Source of the DNA: Lachnospiraceae bacterium
Lineage (GTDB): Bacteria > Bacillota > Clostridia > Lachnospirales > Lachnospiraceae
DNA: 64,000 nt
Reading direction: 5' to 3'
Assembly: GCA_017542245.1 (NCBI GenBank)
Contig: JAFXXN010000107.1
Location: 100,882 to 164,881 of the forward strand
The position numbers and the translations under genes are program-made. Below the pieces are notes generated by a model. That model worked only from the letters and a program-made list of their open reading frames with translations, made no database searches and was not told the origin of the DNA. Below are positions 51,291 to 59,372 of this stretch, piece by piece (the first letter of the stretch is position 1; each line of letters opens with the position of its first letter).

Positions 51291-52748
51291 ATGTTTGAAC
51301 CCACATTTGAATCTCTGAGAACATATAAATGCCCCGATTGGTTTAGAGATGTGAAGTTTGGTATATGGAGTCACTGGGGACCGCAGTCCGTACCTATGTG
51401 TGGAGACTGGTATGCAAGGAATATGTACATACAGGGAACAGATCAGTATGAGTATCATCTGCGTACTTACGGACATCCTTCAAAATTCGGATATAAAGAT
51501 ATCTGCGCTCTCTGGAAGGCAGAAAATTTTGATCCCGATGCATTGATGGAGAAATATTATAAAGCCGGAGCAAGATATTTTGTGGCACAGGCATCACATC
51601 ATGATCATTTTTTTAACTTCAAATCAAAATATAACCGTTTTAACAGTTTAGAAGTAGGACCTCATAAGGATATCTGTGGTATGTGGAAAGCTGCAGCCAA
51701 GAAATATAATATGCCGTTTGGAATGACAGAGCATATAGGAGCATCTTTCTCGTGGTGGCGTTCGAACAAAGGCTGTGACACATACGGGCCTTATGCCGGT
51801 GTCCCTTACGATGGAAATGATCCTTTATACAGGGACTTTTACCATGATAATTATGAACATGTGACAAAGCCTGGGGAAGATGACAGTAAATGCTTATGGC
51901 TCACAAAGAACGAGAAATTCCATGAATACTGGCTTAATGTTATGAAAGAAATCATAGATAATTACCAGCCTGATCTACTCTATTCGGACAGTTGGCTTCC
52001 GTTTGAGGAAGAAAACAATCTGGAAGACAAGAACGATAACCTTTACAGGTACGGTTTAGAGGCAGTTTCCTATCTGTATAACATGTCAGAAAAGCTGCAT
52101 GGCGAAAATACGGCGGTATATACCCAAAAGCATCGTGACGAGAGGATTTATAAAGTCGGTGTGCTTGATATGGAAAGAAGCCAGCTACCTGACATCAGTC
52201 CTGTACCATGGCAGTCCGAAACCTGTATAGGCGGGTGGTTCTATGACAAAAAGGCACACTATAAAAAGCCGAGGCACATAATTGATATATTGATCGACAG
52301 TATCGCAAAGAACGGAACTTTGCTTTTAAATATCCTTCAGAGGCCTGACGGAACCATAGATGAACAGGCAGAGTGGATACTTGATGAACTTGCCGCTTGG
52401 TTTAAGATAAACAGTGAGGCGGTATACGAAACCAGACCGTTCAGGGTATCAGGCGAAGGCCATTCACATGTGATCATAGAGGGCTTCCGAGAGGATCAAG
52501 TCGACTGGCAGGACGATGATTTCAGATTCGTACAAAAAGATGGAACTGTATATGCATTCATCATGAAGGGGGATCATTCAAAGACCGCAGTAATCAAGTC
52601 TTTTAAACCGGAAGAAGAGGTAATGAGTATTGAGTACCTTGGTATAGGTCCTGTGGAATATGTCCAGCATTCGGGCGTCCTTATAGTAGACCTTCCGGAC
52701 AGAACGGAAACAAGCATGCCCGGAGTGTTAAAAATCAAACTCGGCTAG
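51291..52748 (+). CDS. Alpha-L-fucosidase (GH29)
   Basis: A 485-residue family 29 glycoside hydrolase without a signal peptide, so it acts in the cytosol on imported fucosylated oligosaccharides. Visible motifs are FRDVKFGIWSHWGP, GARYFVAQASHHDHFF, the catalytic nucleophile Asp233 in DLLYSDSWLP, and DSIAKNGTLLLNI. The C-terminal part is a small beta-domain. GGAGG is upstream. A strong terminator follows. No fucose catabolic genes are near. Confidence 0.93.
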   Translation: MFEPTFESLRTYKCPDWFRDVKFGIWSHWGPQSVPMCGDWYARNMYIQGTDQYEYHLRTYGHPSKFGYKDICALWKAENFDPDALMEKYYKAGARYFVAQASHHDHFFNFKSKYNRFNSLEVGPHKDICGMWKAAAKKYNMPFGMTEHIGASFSWWRSNKGCDTYGPYAGVPYDGNDPLYRDFYHDNYEHVTKPGEDDSKCLWLTKNEKFHEYWLNVMKEIIDNYQPDLLYSDSWLPFEEENNLEDKNDNLYRYGLEAVSYLYNMSEKLHGENTAVYTQKHRDERIYKVGVLDMERSQLPDISPVPWQSETCIGGWFYDKKAHYKKPRHIIDILIDSIAKNGTLLLNILQRPDGTIDEQAEWILDELAAWFKINSEAVYETRPFRVSGEGHSHVIIEGFREDQVDWQDDDFRFVQKDGTVYAFIMKGDHSKTAVIKSFKPEEEVMSIEYLGIGPVEYVQHSGVLIVDLPDRTETSMPGVLKIKLG

Positions 52749-52763
52749 ATTCTTGATATAATA

Positions 52764-52814
52764 AGGCTGTGAAAAATGGGATAAAAACCATTTTTCACAG
52801 CCTATAATTTTTTA
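52764..52814 (+). terminator. Terminator after the GH29 gene
   Basis: A 16 bp perfect stem AGGCTGTGAAAAATGG/CCATTTTTCACAGCCT followed by ATAATTTTTTA. Confidence 0.92.
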
Positions 52815-52890
52815 TTCAATATTAATAATATAATGAACCCTTTTAACTTTACTGGCCTTTTAAGCCTTCTGTTATGTCAAGTCAATATTT

Positions 52891-53676
52891 TCATTTATTC
52901 TTTCCTTTTTGGAATTCCGACACGAATTTTAAAAGTAAACTCTCTGGAACAAACTTTGCAGCATATGCGCCAATTTTAAGCATCCTCCCGGGAACTATAA
53001 TTTTCTTACGCTTAAACATAGCGCCAATAGCTATTTGAACGCACTTTTTTGCAGAAATACCTTTTGATCCAAAAGATACTCCTGCCACTGAATTAAATTC
53101 AGTTTCAACAGGACCCGGGCAAAGAGCTCCTACATATACATTTTTGTTTTCTTCCTTAAGCTCTTCTGCCACACCTTTTGTAAGGCTTACAACATACGCT
53201 TTCGTGGCATAATATGCAGACATATATGGACCTGCCGGGATAAGTCCTGCCGATGAAGCTACATTCAGCAGATATCCCCTGTTTTTATCTCTGAAATATT
53301 TCACCATCTTTTTAGTTAATATATGTACAGCTGAAACATTTACGGATATCATATCCAGTTCATTGTCAAGGGATGTATCCGCAAATGCTCCAAAAACTCC
53401 AAATCCAGCATTATTGATAAAGACTTCAATATCATAATCTTTTATTTCTTCAAACAGAGATTCACAATCTTCGCGCTTTGATAGATCCTTTACCAATAAA
53501 TTGCAGCTAACATAAAACTTTTTTGAAAGGTATTTGGCTATTTTTATCAATCTGTCCTTGCGTCGGGCTACAAGTATCAGATTATATCCATGTAACGCAA
53601 GCTGTTTGGCAAATTCTGCCCCAATCCCGGAACTGGCACCCGTTATCACCGCATATTTATGTTCACAGTCTGTCAT
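52891..53676 (-). CDS. Short-chain dehydrogenase/reductase
   Basis: A 261-residue NAD(P)-dependent oxidoreductase of the classical SDR type. The cofactor motif is TGASSGIG, VARRKDRL favours NADP, NNAGFGVFG is the structural motif and the catalytic Ser and YxxxK are in NVASSAGL and SAYYATKAYV. The C-terminal region with RKKIIVPGRMLKIG and a hydrophobic helix resembles the DltE/YqjQ-like subgroup. The substrate is unknown. It stands alone on the minus strand. Confidence 0.93.
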   Translation of the reverse strand: MTDCEHKYAVITGASSGIGAEFAKQLALHGYNLILVARRKDRLIKIAKYLSKKFYVSCNLLVKDLSKREDCESLFEEIKDYDIEVFINNAGFGVFGAFADTSLDNELDMISVNVSAVHILTKKMVKYFRDKNRGYLLNVASSAGLIPAGPYMSAYYATKAYVVSLTKGVAEELKEENKNVYVGALCPGPVETEFNSVAGVSFGSKGISAKKCVQIAIGAMFKRKKIIVPGRMLKIGAYAAKFVPESLLLKFVSEFQKGKNK

Positions 53677-53811
53677 AATTTCTCACTCCAAATTATTTAT
53701 TTTCATTTTAGCACGTTCCAATTTGTTCCCATATAAATATTCCAATATCAGCATTTTTATCCGACTCACATCCACACTGTTTCTTTGGGTATTTTCTATT
53801 TTGTTATATAT

Positions 53812-55482
53812 TTACCTTGTGACCGTAACTTTGTCCTCATCGTAATTGAAAAAAGTTACTTCCGTATTATGGCTTAGGTCAAGGCTCGTAATTTCGTTAT
53901 TTTTGCACGAGAGATACTTCAAGTTCGCATTATTACTCAAGTCAAGACCCGTCAGATTGTTTCCGTTACACTGGATTGTGGTCAGCTTCACATTCTTACT
54001 CGTATCCAACTCCGTCAAACCATTACCGTCGCACTTCACTTCAATAAGGTTAACATTGTGACTGATATCGATAGTGCTAAGCTTATTAGAATGGCATGAC
54101 AGCTGCCGTAAGTTCTCATTCTTGGACAAATCCAGTTCGGTCAGGGCATTACTTCCGCAATCCAAATAGGTTAATCTGGGATTATGAGTCACATCAAGGC
54201 TTGTCAGCTTATTCTTCAAACAGAACAGGTCGGCAAGATTCGCATTATTACTTAAATCCAGCTCCGCGATATCGTTATGGTCAATCCTGATATGGCACAG
54301 AGCAGTATTTATGCTCGTATCAAGCGAAGTTAACTTATTCTTCTTAATATTTAACTCTTCCAGCTTAAGGTTTTTGCTTATATCTATGGATGTTAATTTG
54401 TTGTCACCACAGATAAGGTGCTTCAGTTCCTGATTTTTACTTATGTCAAGTTCCGTAAGCAGATTTTCCTGACACTCAAGAAGCGTCAGGTTGGTATTAT
54501 GGCTAATGTCAAGGCTGGTCAGCTTGTTACCGTTGCAGTACAAAATCTTTAACTCCGGGAAAAACTCGATTCCCGACAAATCTTCTATTTTAAGTTTACA
54601 TGGCTGCATCCTGTCAATGCTTCTTTCCTCAACTGAAAGTATACCGTTTTTATCCGTATCAACTGATTCAGATATAAACTGCCTGAATGCCGGATCCGGG
54701 AAGTTTGCCTCATTTATGGGAATATCCGACAAATTAATAACTTCCGTGCTACCCGTCTCGTTTCCTAAACCGTTTGAACCATTATCTATATCTGTATCCT
54801 CAGTCACATTAACAATCATGGGAGTATCATCAGCACCTCTAAGAGAATTAATATCTATTCCTTTAAACTCAAAATCAGCAGCTCCGGTCCCATGACTTTC
54901 AGTGACATTTCCTTTAATATCAGTAACAGTTAACCAGCCATGCCCTGCGTCAAGTGTATGTTCATCTCCATTTACGTCTTTAATAACAGCTCTTCCTTCA
55001 AGCACGTAATTGATGGTCCTCGTTCCTCCACCGGCTACAGGATAAGTACGAACAGCCACTACTGTACCACGGATCGCCATAGTAGTATTAGAGGTCTTTA
55101 TCTCCAATGCTTCATCAGCAGCGTATTTCTTCTGAACTTCAACAACTATTTCTCCCTTTTTAAGATCTATCACAAGCTTTTTACTCGAGTCTTCCATAAA
55201 AGCTACCTCGGTATCATGCTCAATCCTGGAATATGTTTCCCGGTCACAGTTGATACGGGCAAGTCCGTCAGACATAACCTTCAGATTGTCTCCGGAACGC
55301 ATTTTCATCCCTTCGTATGCGTCTTGCAGGCTGCTATCCCTGCCAACGGTAACTCCACCCATAGTGTCCATTATCTGTATATTATAATACGAATCTGATG
55401 AGGAGCCGAGAACCAAAAACAGAACAACGCCGACAATTACCACAACTCCTGCCAAAATCAGGATAAGAATCTTCTTAGACAT
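53812..55482 (-). CDS. Membrane-anchored FecR-domain protein with leucine-rich repeats
   Basis: A 556-residue protein: an N-terminal membrane helix (about 4-25); a FecR-like beta domain (about 60-200: MRSGDNLKVMSDGLARI, TSNTTMAIRGTVVAV, LEGRAVIKDVNGDEHTLDAG); a linker; a calcium-type segment DTDKNGILSVEE near 280; and about eleven 21-residue leucine-rich repeats (LTSLDISHNTNLTLLECQEN pattern) to the C-terminus. The repeats are of the internalin/BspA-like class with Cys at the consensus position. FecR fused to LRR on the outer face suggests adhesion or ligand sensing. Confidence 0.88.
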   Translation of the reverse strand: MSKKILILILAGVVVIVGVVLFLVLGSSSDSYYNIQIMDTMGGVTVGRDSSLQDAYEGMKMRSGDNLKVMSDGLARINCDRETYSRIEHDTEVAFMEDSSKKLVIDLKKGEIVVEVQKKYAADEALEIKTSNTTMAIRGTVVAVRTYPVAGGGTRTINYVLEGRAVIKDVNGDEHTLDAGHGWLTVTDIKGNVTESHGTGAADFEFKGIDINSLRGADDTPMIVNVTEDTDIDNGSNGLGNETGSTEVINLSDIPINEANFPDPAFRQFISESVDTDKNGILSVEERSIDRMQPCKLKIEDLSGIEFFPELKILYCNGNKLTSLDISHNTNLTLLECQENLLTELDISKNQELKHLICGDNKLTSIDISKNLKLEELNIKKNKLTSLDTSINTALCHIRIDHNDIAELDLSNNANLADLFCLKNKLTSLDVTHNPRLTYLDCGSNALTELDLSKNENLRQLSCHSNKLSTIDISHNVNLIEVKCDGNGLTELDTSKNVKLTTIQCNGNNLTGLDLSNNANLKYLSCKNNEITSLDLSHNTEVTFFNYDEDKVTVTR

Positions 55483-55772
55483 TTCAATTCCCTTTCAAAA
55501 TATATTTCTTCATTATATATAACATGAATACCACAAAACTATTAAACAATCCTTAAATACTATATCACATTTTTAGAAAAAAACAAACTCCGATTCCATC
55601 GCTTTTTTACTACAATTTTGTCCGGGTATGTATATTAGGCGATAGATTTCTCCAAAAGTGTAGCATAAGCGACATATCAGCAATATTCTTAATATTGAAG
55701 TATAAGGCTTCCGGGCATATACTAAAGTCACAACGAAGGGAAAAACAAAAAATTTTTAAGGAGAACGATACA
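55483..55772. other. Intergenic region between FecR-LRR gene and leader peptide
   Basis: It holds the start region of the minus-strand FecR-LRR gene and the plus-strand promoter at 55695-55723. No further gene or repeat was seen. Confidence 0.6.
55695..55723 (+). promoter_or_regulatory. Promoter of the leader-peptide transcript
   Basis: -35 TTGAAG (55695-55700), 17 bp spacer, -10 TATACT (55718-55723). The expected leader before the start codon is about 42 nt. Confidence 0.6.
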
Positions 55773-55868
55773 ATGAAAAAACTAACAACAATGACAACCA
55801 ACAATACAACAATGTCAGCCTTTTCAAATCTCCCCTCCGAATGGCAGAAGCCGTTCGGAGGTTTTTAG
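55773..55868 (+). CDS. Thr/Asn-rich 31-residue leader peptide
   Basis: A short open frame with AAGGAG 8 bp upstream of ATG. Its first half reads MKKLTTMTTNNTTM, with six Thr and two Asn codons in positions 5-13, like the E. coli threonine-operon leader in style. The second half is SAFSNLPSEWQKPFGGF. The codons for residues 21-31 form an intrinsic terminator, and the T-tract runs into the TAG stop. No threonine gene follows; the next gene is a zinc-ribbon protein with its own promoter. It may be an attenuator, or just a tiny transcript. Confidence 0.6.
   Translation: MKKLTTMTTNNTTMSAFSNLPSEWQKPFGGF
55834..55866 (+). terminator. Terminator embedded in the leader-peptide frame
   Basis: CCTCCGAATGGC pairs with GCCGTTCGGAGG (one T-G pair), loop AGAA, followed by TTTTT. 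A ribosome reaching the stop codon would cover the hairpin. Confidence 0.85.
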
Positions 55869-55931
55869 ATTCCTGCAATGTAAAGATAATCTGAAAGGCT
55901 TCAGGGGCTTCTAGTGAGATTAATAAAAATA

Positions 55932-55960
55932 TTGAAATTATTGAAATCATGTGATATGAT
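55932..55960 (+). promoter_or_regulatory. Promoter of the zinc-ribbon gene
   Basis: -35 TTGAAA (55932-55937), 17 bp spacer, -10 TATGAT (55955-55960). Confidence 0.6.
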
Positions 55961-55998
55961 ACCATTAAAAGATGGCTTTTGTGAAGGAGGGCGCAGAA

Positions 55999-56670
55999 AT
56001 GTTTTGTACGAACTGCGGGAAGCAAAATCCGGATAGTGCAGTTTTCTGTGTTTATTGTGGAGCTTCAATGAACACAAATACATCAAATGCTGGGATGCCT
56101 CAGGTAAACAACATACCAAATAGTTATGGTAATACTTACGGAACGGTACCAAATCAAGGGATGGTTCCAAATCAAGGAATGGTTCCAAATCAAGGAATGG
56201 TTCCAAATTATAACCCCTATATCGTAAAGGCAAAGTCGGAGTCAAAGTTATCGAAATATTTTGAAAAGCGCAAACCGAATATTCCGGGAGTAATTTCATC
56301 AACACTGCTTTTTGCTACTACATTTATGCCTTTATTTCATTGCGGTTGGTATCCCTATGATTTTGGAAATGAATTTGTACGATTTGATGCCGATTTTGGC
56401 GATGTTTTATTAATGGCTTTTATGATCATTGCTGCTGTAGCAGCACTTGTCTGTTCCATATTTGATAAAAGTATAGGTATCTCGATTTCAGCTTTGGCAG
56501 GAATTGTCTTTATAGTAATAGTGTTTATTGATAAAGCTGATCGTGCTAAATGGACAGAATGGGTTACTTTGGCATCAGGTTTCTGGTTTCTGATTATCAG
56601 TACGGTTCTGCTCATAGGTTCGGCAATATATGGGTTTATAAGATATCAGAAGGTTAAAAAACAAGTATAA
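55999..56670 (+). CDS. Zinc-ribbon membrane protein with tandem MVPNQG repeats
   Basis: A 223-residue protein. An N-terminal zinc ribbon has two Cys pairs (MFCTNCGKQNPDSAVFCVYCGA). A Gly/Asn/Pro linker follows, with MVPNQG repeated three times, encoded by exact or near-exact 18 bp repeats. Four membrane helices occupy about residues 95-215. Such proteins are common in Lachnospiraceae, with no known role. The start at 55999 has AAGGAGG 8 bp upstream. An ATG at 55972 has no site. Confidence 0.82.
   Translation: MFCTNCGKQNPDSAVFCVYCGASMNTNTSNAGMPQVNNIPNSYGNTYGTVPNQGMVPNQGMVPNQGMVPNYNPYIVKAKSESKLSKYFEKRKPNIPGVISSTLLFATTFMPLFHCGWYPYDFGNEFVRFDADFGDVLLMAFMIIAAVAALVCSIFDKSIGISISALAGIVFIVIVFIDKADRAKWTEWVTLASGFWFLIISTVLLIGSAIYGFIRYQKVKKQV
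56149..56202 (+). repeat. 18 bp tandem repeat, three units
   Basis: Three direct copies of CCAAATCAAGGRATGGTT, encoding the hexapeptide repeat of the zinc-ribbon protein. A partial fourth copy follows. Copy number may vary by slippage. Confidence 0.85.
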
Positions 56671-56674
56671 TAAG

Positions 56675-56714
56675 AAAAAGGTGACATTAGAGCAGTTCTT
56701 TTGTCACCTTTTTT
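56675..56714. terminator. Terminator after the zinc-ribbon gene
   Basis: Stem AAAAAGGTGACA/TGTCACCTTTTT with a 15-base loop. It may act in both directions. Confidence 0.85.
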
Positions 56715-56765
56715 GATGCAGTGTATACCCGTCTCCAGACTCATTTTTTCACAGTCTTTTTTAAA

Positions 56766-57905
56766 TCAGGGCTTAATCTTTATCCACATTGCGGGACGAA
56801 CACCGGCACTATAGTCGTCGTAAGCATTGATGCCAGTGTCGGTAACTAAGTCGACACTAATGCCGTCCGAGTGTACGTAGCCAAGGTAATCGACATCGCA
56901 AACGAAGTGGGCGTAATCGCCTGGTGAACGTAGCCACCACCAACAAGTATACTCACCATCAGCTGTCTGATAATCTTTATCAGCTTGTTTCTTATTTTTG
57001 TACCATGCAAGCGCACATCTGCGATTTATATCATAATCTTCATAATTTTTCGAAAAACCATAGTCACTATTTCTTATCTCAAGCTGTGATAAAAGAAAAA
57101 CCTTATCTTTTGTATTTTTCCCGCCTTCAGTCCTATATATCACATTGTCAAAGTTTTCTACGGTTGTAGTCTTGATCATGCCTCGCTCAGTCTTATTGAA
57201 GGCACTCTTTATGAAAGCATTGTTAAGCCACTTACGCAACGTGCAAGTCTCCCATGTAACCGAACCCCAATCTTTATTGTATGGAAGTCTGTCAAGTGCA
57301 TATTTACTTAAAAGAAGTACCGCCTTCTGCGTTTTCTCAATTACGATCCACTCTATCGGCTCCTTACCATTAGTATAGTTCAAGTCCTGTTCATAAGAGC
57401 CAAACTTTATAACATCACCCTTTTTCACTTTAGAAAAGTCATATGATGTAGAATACCCTGTAGTTGTCGACTCTTTGAGTGTGAAGGTCTTCTCCTTACT
57501 CCACTCACTGTATGTATTTGTTCCATTATTCCACGAGCGAACCTTGACGGTATATGTACCAGGCTGTAAATCCTTAAATGTAAGGCTTCTTTTCGCCTTG
57601 CCATTCTTTTCTATGACAGTATTGAAACCTGTTTCCATATAAACGTTTCCGTCAGAAGCCTTATGTTTAAAATATTCACAATATTCAGAATTTGCAGGTA
57701 TCCCAGTTATTGATACCTCGTAACTATCAGCATTTTTTGTTTTCCCGATAGTAATTTTAACACCAGTTTTCTTTTTTATCAGTTTAACTGTAATTTTAGG
57801 TGTAGCTAAAGATGTCTCTTTAGCATTTGTTTGTATATTACCAAATATTCCGGCTACCATGAACATAACCATCAGTAAACAAATGGTCTTTTTCACAAAT
57901 CTCAT
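56766..57905 (-). CDS. Exported DUF6273 protein with N-terminal fibronectin-like domain
   Basis: A 379-residue secreted protein: signal peptide (about 1-28), a fibronectin type III-like domain (about 35-145, DLQPGTYTVKVRSWNNG), then a single DUF6273 unit (about 160-379) with IKFGSYEQDLNYTNGKEPIEWIVIE, LRKWLNNAF, FLLSQLE, WWWLRSPGD and GVRPAMWI. The start at 57905 has AGGAAGG upstream; a GTG three codons earlier is less likely. It is one of three DUF6273 proteins within 15 kb. Function unknown. Confidence 0.87.
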   Translation of the reverse strand: MRFVKKTICLLMVMFMVAGIFGNIQTNAKETSLATPKITVKLIKKKTGVKITIGKTKNADSYEVSITGIPANSEYCEYFKHKASDGNVYMETGFNTVIEKNGKAKRSLTFKDLQPGTYTVKVRSWNNGTNTYSEWSKEKTFTLKESTTTGYSTSYDFSKVKKGDVIKFGSYEQDLNYTNGKEPIEWIVIEKTQKAVLLLSKYALDRLPYNKDWGSVTWETCTLRKWLNNAFIKSAFNKTERGMIKTTTVENFDNVIYRTEGGKNTKDKVFLLSQLEIRNSDYGFSKNYEDYDINRRCALAWYKNKKQADKDYQTADGEYTCWWWLRSPGDYAHFVCDVDYLGYVHSDGISVDLVTDTGINAYDDYSAGVRPAMWIKIKP

Positions 57906-57934
57906 GACTTGCACCTTCCTAATGTTTTTCTTTT

Positions 57935-57963
57935 ATTGTACTACATTAAAAGCCTTATTTCAA
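57935..57963 (-). promoter_or_regulatory. Promoter of the DUF6273 gene at 56766-57905
   Basis: Minus strand: -35 TTGAAA (57963-57958), 17 bp spacer, -10 TACAAT (57940-57935). Confidence 0.65.
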
Positions 57964-57997
57964 TTAAAAATCTCAAATTGCTTCTGTTACTTCCTTA

Positions 57998-59176
57998 TTA
58001 TTTCCCATATACTGAATATCCAAGCGTCGCCAAATTAATTCCCTTTGACTTTCCTATAGCCTTATTTAAATATTTTACATACTTTGATTTTGTCGTTGTC
58101 TTTCCTTTAATCAGATATGTATGTACAAGTTTATCCTCATCGCCAAAATATTCAAGGTTTTCTTGTGCATATACGACAAATTGGTTTTTCACCAATTTAT
58201 ACAGGTAAATTCTTGTAGTAGACTCATTAAACCATCCACATTTGATCAATTTCTTATCAGTATAGACAAAGAGGTCTAAATCCAATTCAGTAGGGTATGA
58301 AAATCCTGAAAAAATACGTCTCACGCCCACTTTATCACAGGAGTATATTTCGCCTTTTTTAAAATTACTTTCACCATCAATGACTATCATTTCATCCTTA
58401 CCATCACCGGTAACATCACAAAATGCATATTTAACTGTTTCTTTATCTAAATCATTATAATGTCGTATTGCATATAAAATCTAGATTTCACCAAGTGCCT
58501 CCATATAAGCTTCACGGATTTCACCATTTGTTTTCTTCGTACTTTTAAAAGGTGCAGTAAATAAAAAGCTGTTATACATTTCATAAAAGCAAGGATTTAG
58601 TAAACCATATTTCTTATAAGCTTTATTATATGCAGACTTCTTTATGCTTTTTTTCTTTGATGAATACTTATAGTACTGTATCTCTTCTGATTTATAATCT
58701 CCTGAAATATCCAAATGTCCTTGAGCATAAGTTTCAAGCTTCTTAACCGGTTTACCATCATTATATTTATATACGCATTCATAAGAATACACACTCTGTC
58801 CATTTTCATCCAGAGAATAGTCAGGATCACTTATCGCAAATCCCTTTTTAGATACACCAGTAACATACCCATGAACCAAAGAATACGAAAAATCATTTCC
58901 ATTATAATGATAAATAAGAGTATTCATTACAGAACGAATTCCGAGTGCTCCAGAAAGAATAAACTCTTTGTATCCGTCACCATCCAGATCATACCAGAAA
59001 AAAGATATGGAATCATATATCTGCATTTCAGAATGTTGACGATATTTTTGTTCCTTAAGTATTGAATAGTAATATTGTTTCTCCCTTTCATTCAGTTACG
59101 TTGCCTTAACCTTTGCAGTAAATGCAAAGGAAAACAATATAGCAAGCATACTCAAAAATAATAGTTTCTTTAACAT
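57998..59176 (-). pseudogene. Exported DxDGDG-repeat protein gene broken by two in-frame stop codons
   Basis: A single 393-codon frame read from ATG at 59176, with AAGGAG upstream. Codons 1-26 encode a signal peptide (MLKKLLFLSMLAILFSFAFT, then AKVKAT). Codon 27 is TAA (59098-59096) and codon 232 is TAG (58483-58481). The frame is otherwise intact and unshifted. The two longer segments each carry an FG-GAP/EF-hand-like motif, YDLDGDGYKEFILSG and CDVTGDGKDEMIVIDG, suggesting a duplicated calcium-binding repeat. Either it is a recently inactivated gene or stops are read through; the first is more likely. Function unknown. Confidence 0.75.
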
Positions 59177-59372
59177 ATCAGTTCTCTCCTTTTGCTAAAA
59201 ATGGGGATACAATTGTGGTATAGACTCATCCTGTTAGTATTCGAATTAAATATTCCTTCCCTTATACTGAACTGTTATTACATAGATATCGCTAGTCATA
59301 ATCATCCCTTCCTTAACTCTAAATAAACATACGCATTGCCTAATAATCAGTAGCTTATCCTCTTATATCTTA

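Noticed and set aside
53812-54600. Regular DNA repeats that could suggest a CRISPR array
   Set aside because: The periodicity is 63 bp in frame and comes from 21-residue leucine-rich repeats; there are no palindromic repeats with unique spacers.
55773-55868. Classic threonine-operon attenuator
   Set aside because: No threonine biosynthetic gene follows and no antiterminator pairing is visible upstream of the stem; kept only as an orphan leader.
57998-59176. Genetic-code change or pyrrolysine read-through
   Set aside because: Many genes in the window end cleanly in TAG and TAA, and the broken gene uses both stops, so decay is simpler.
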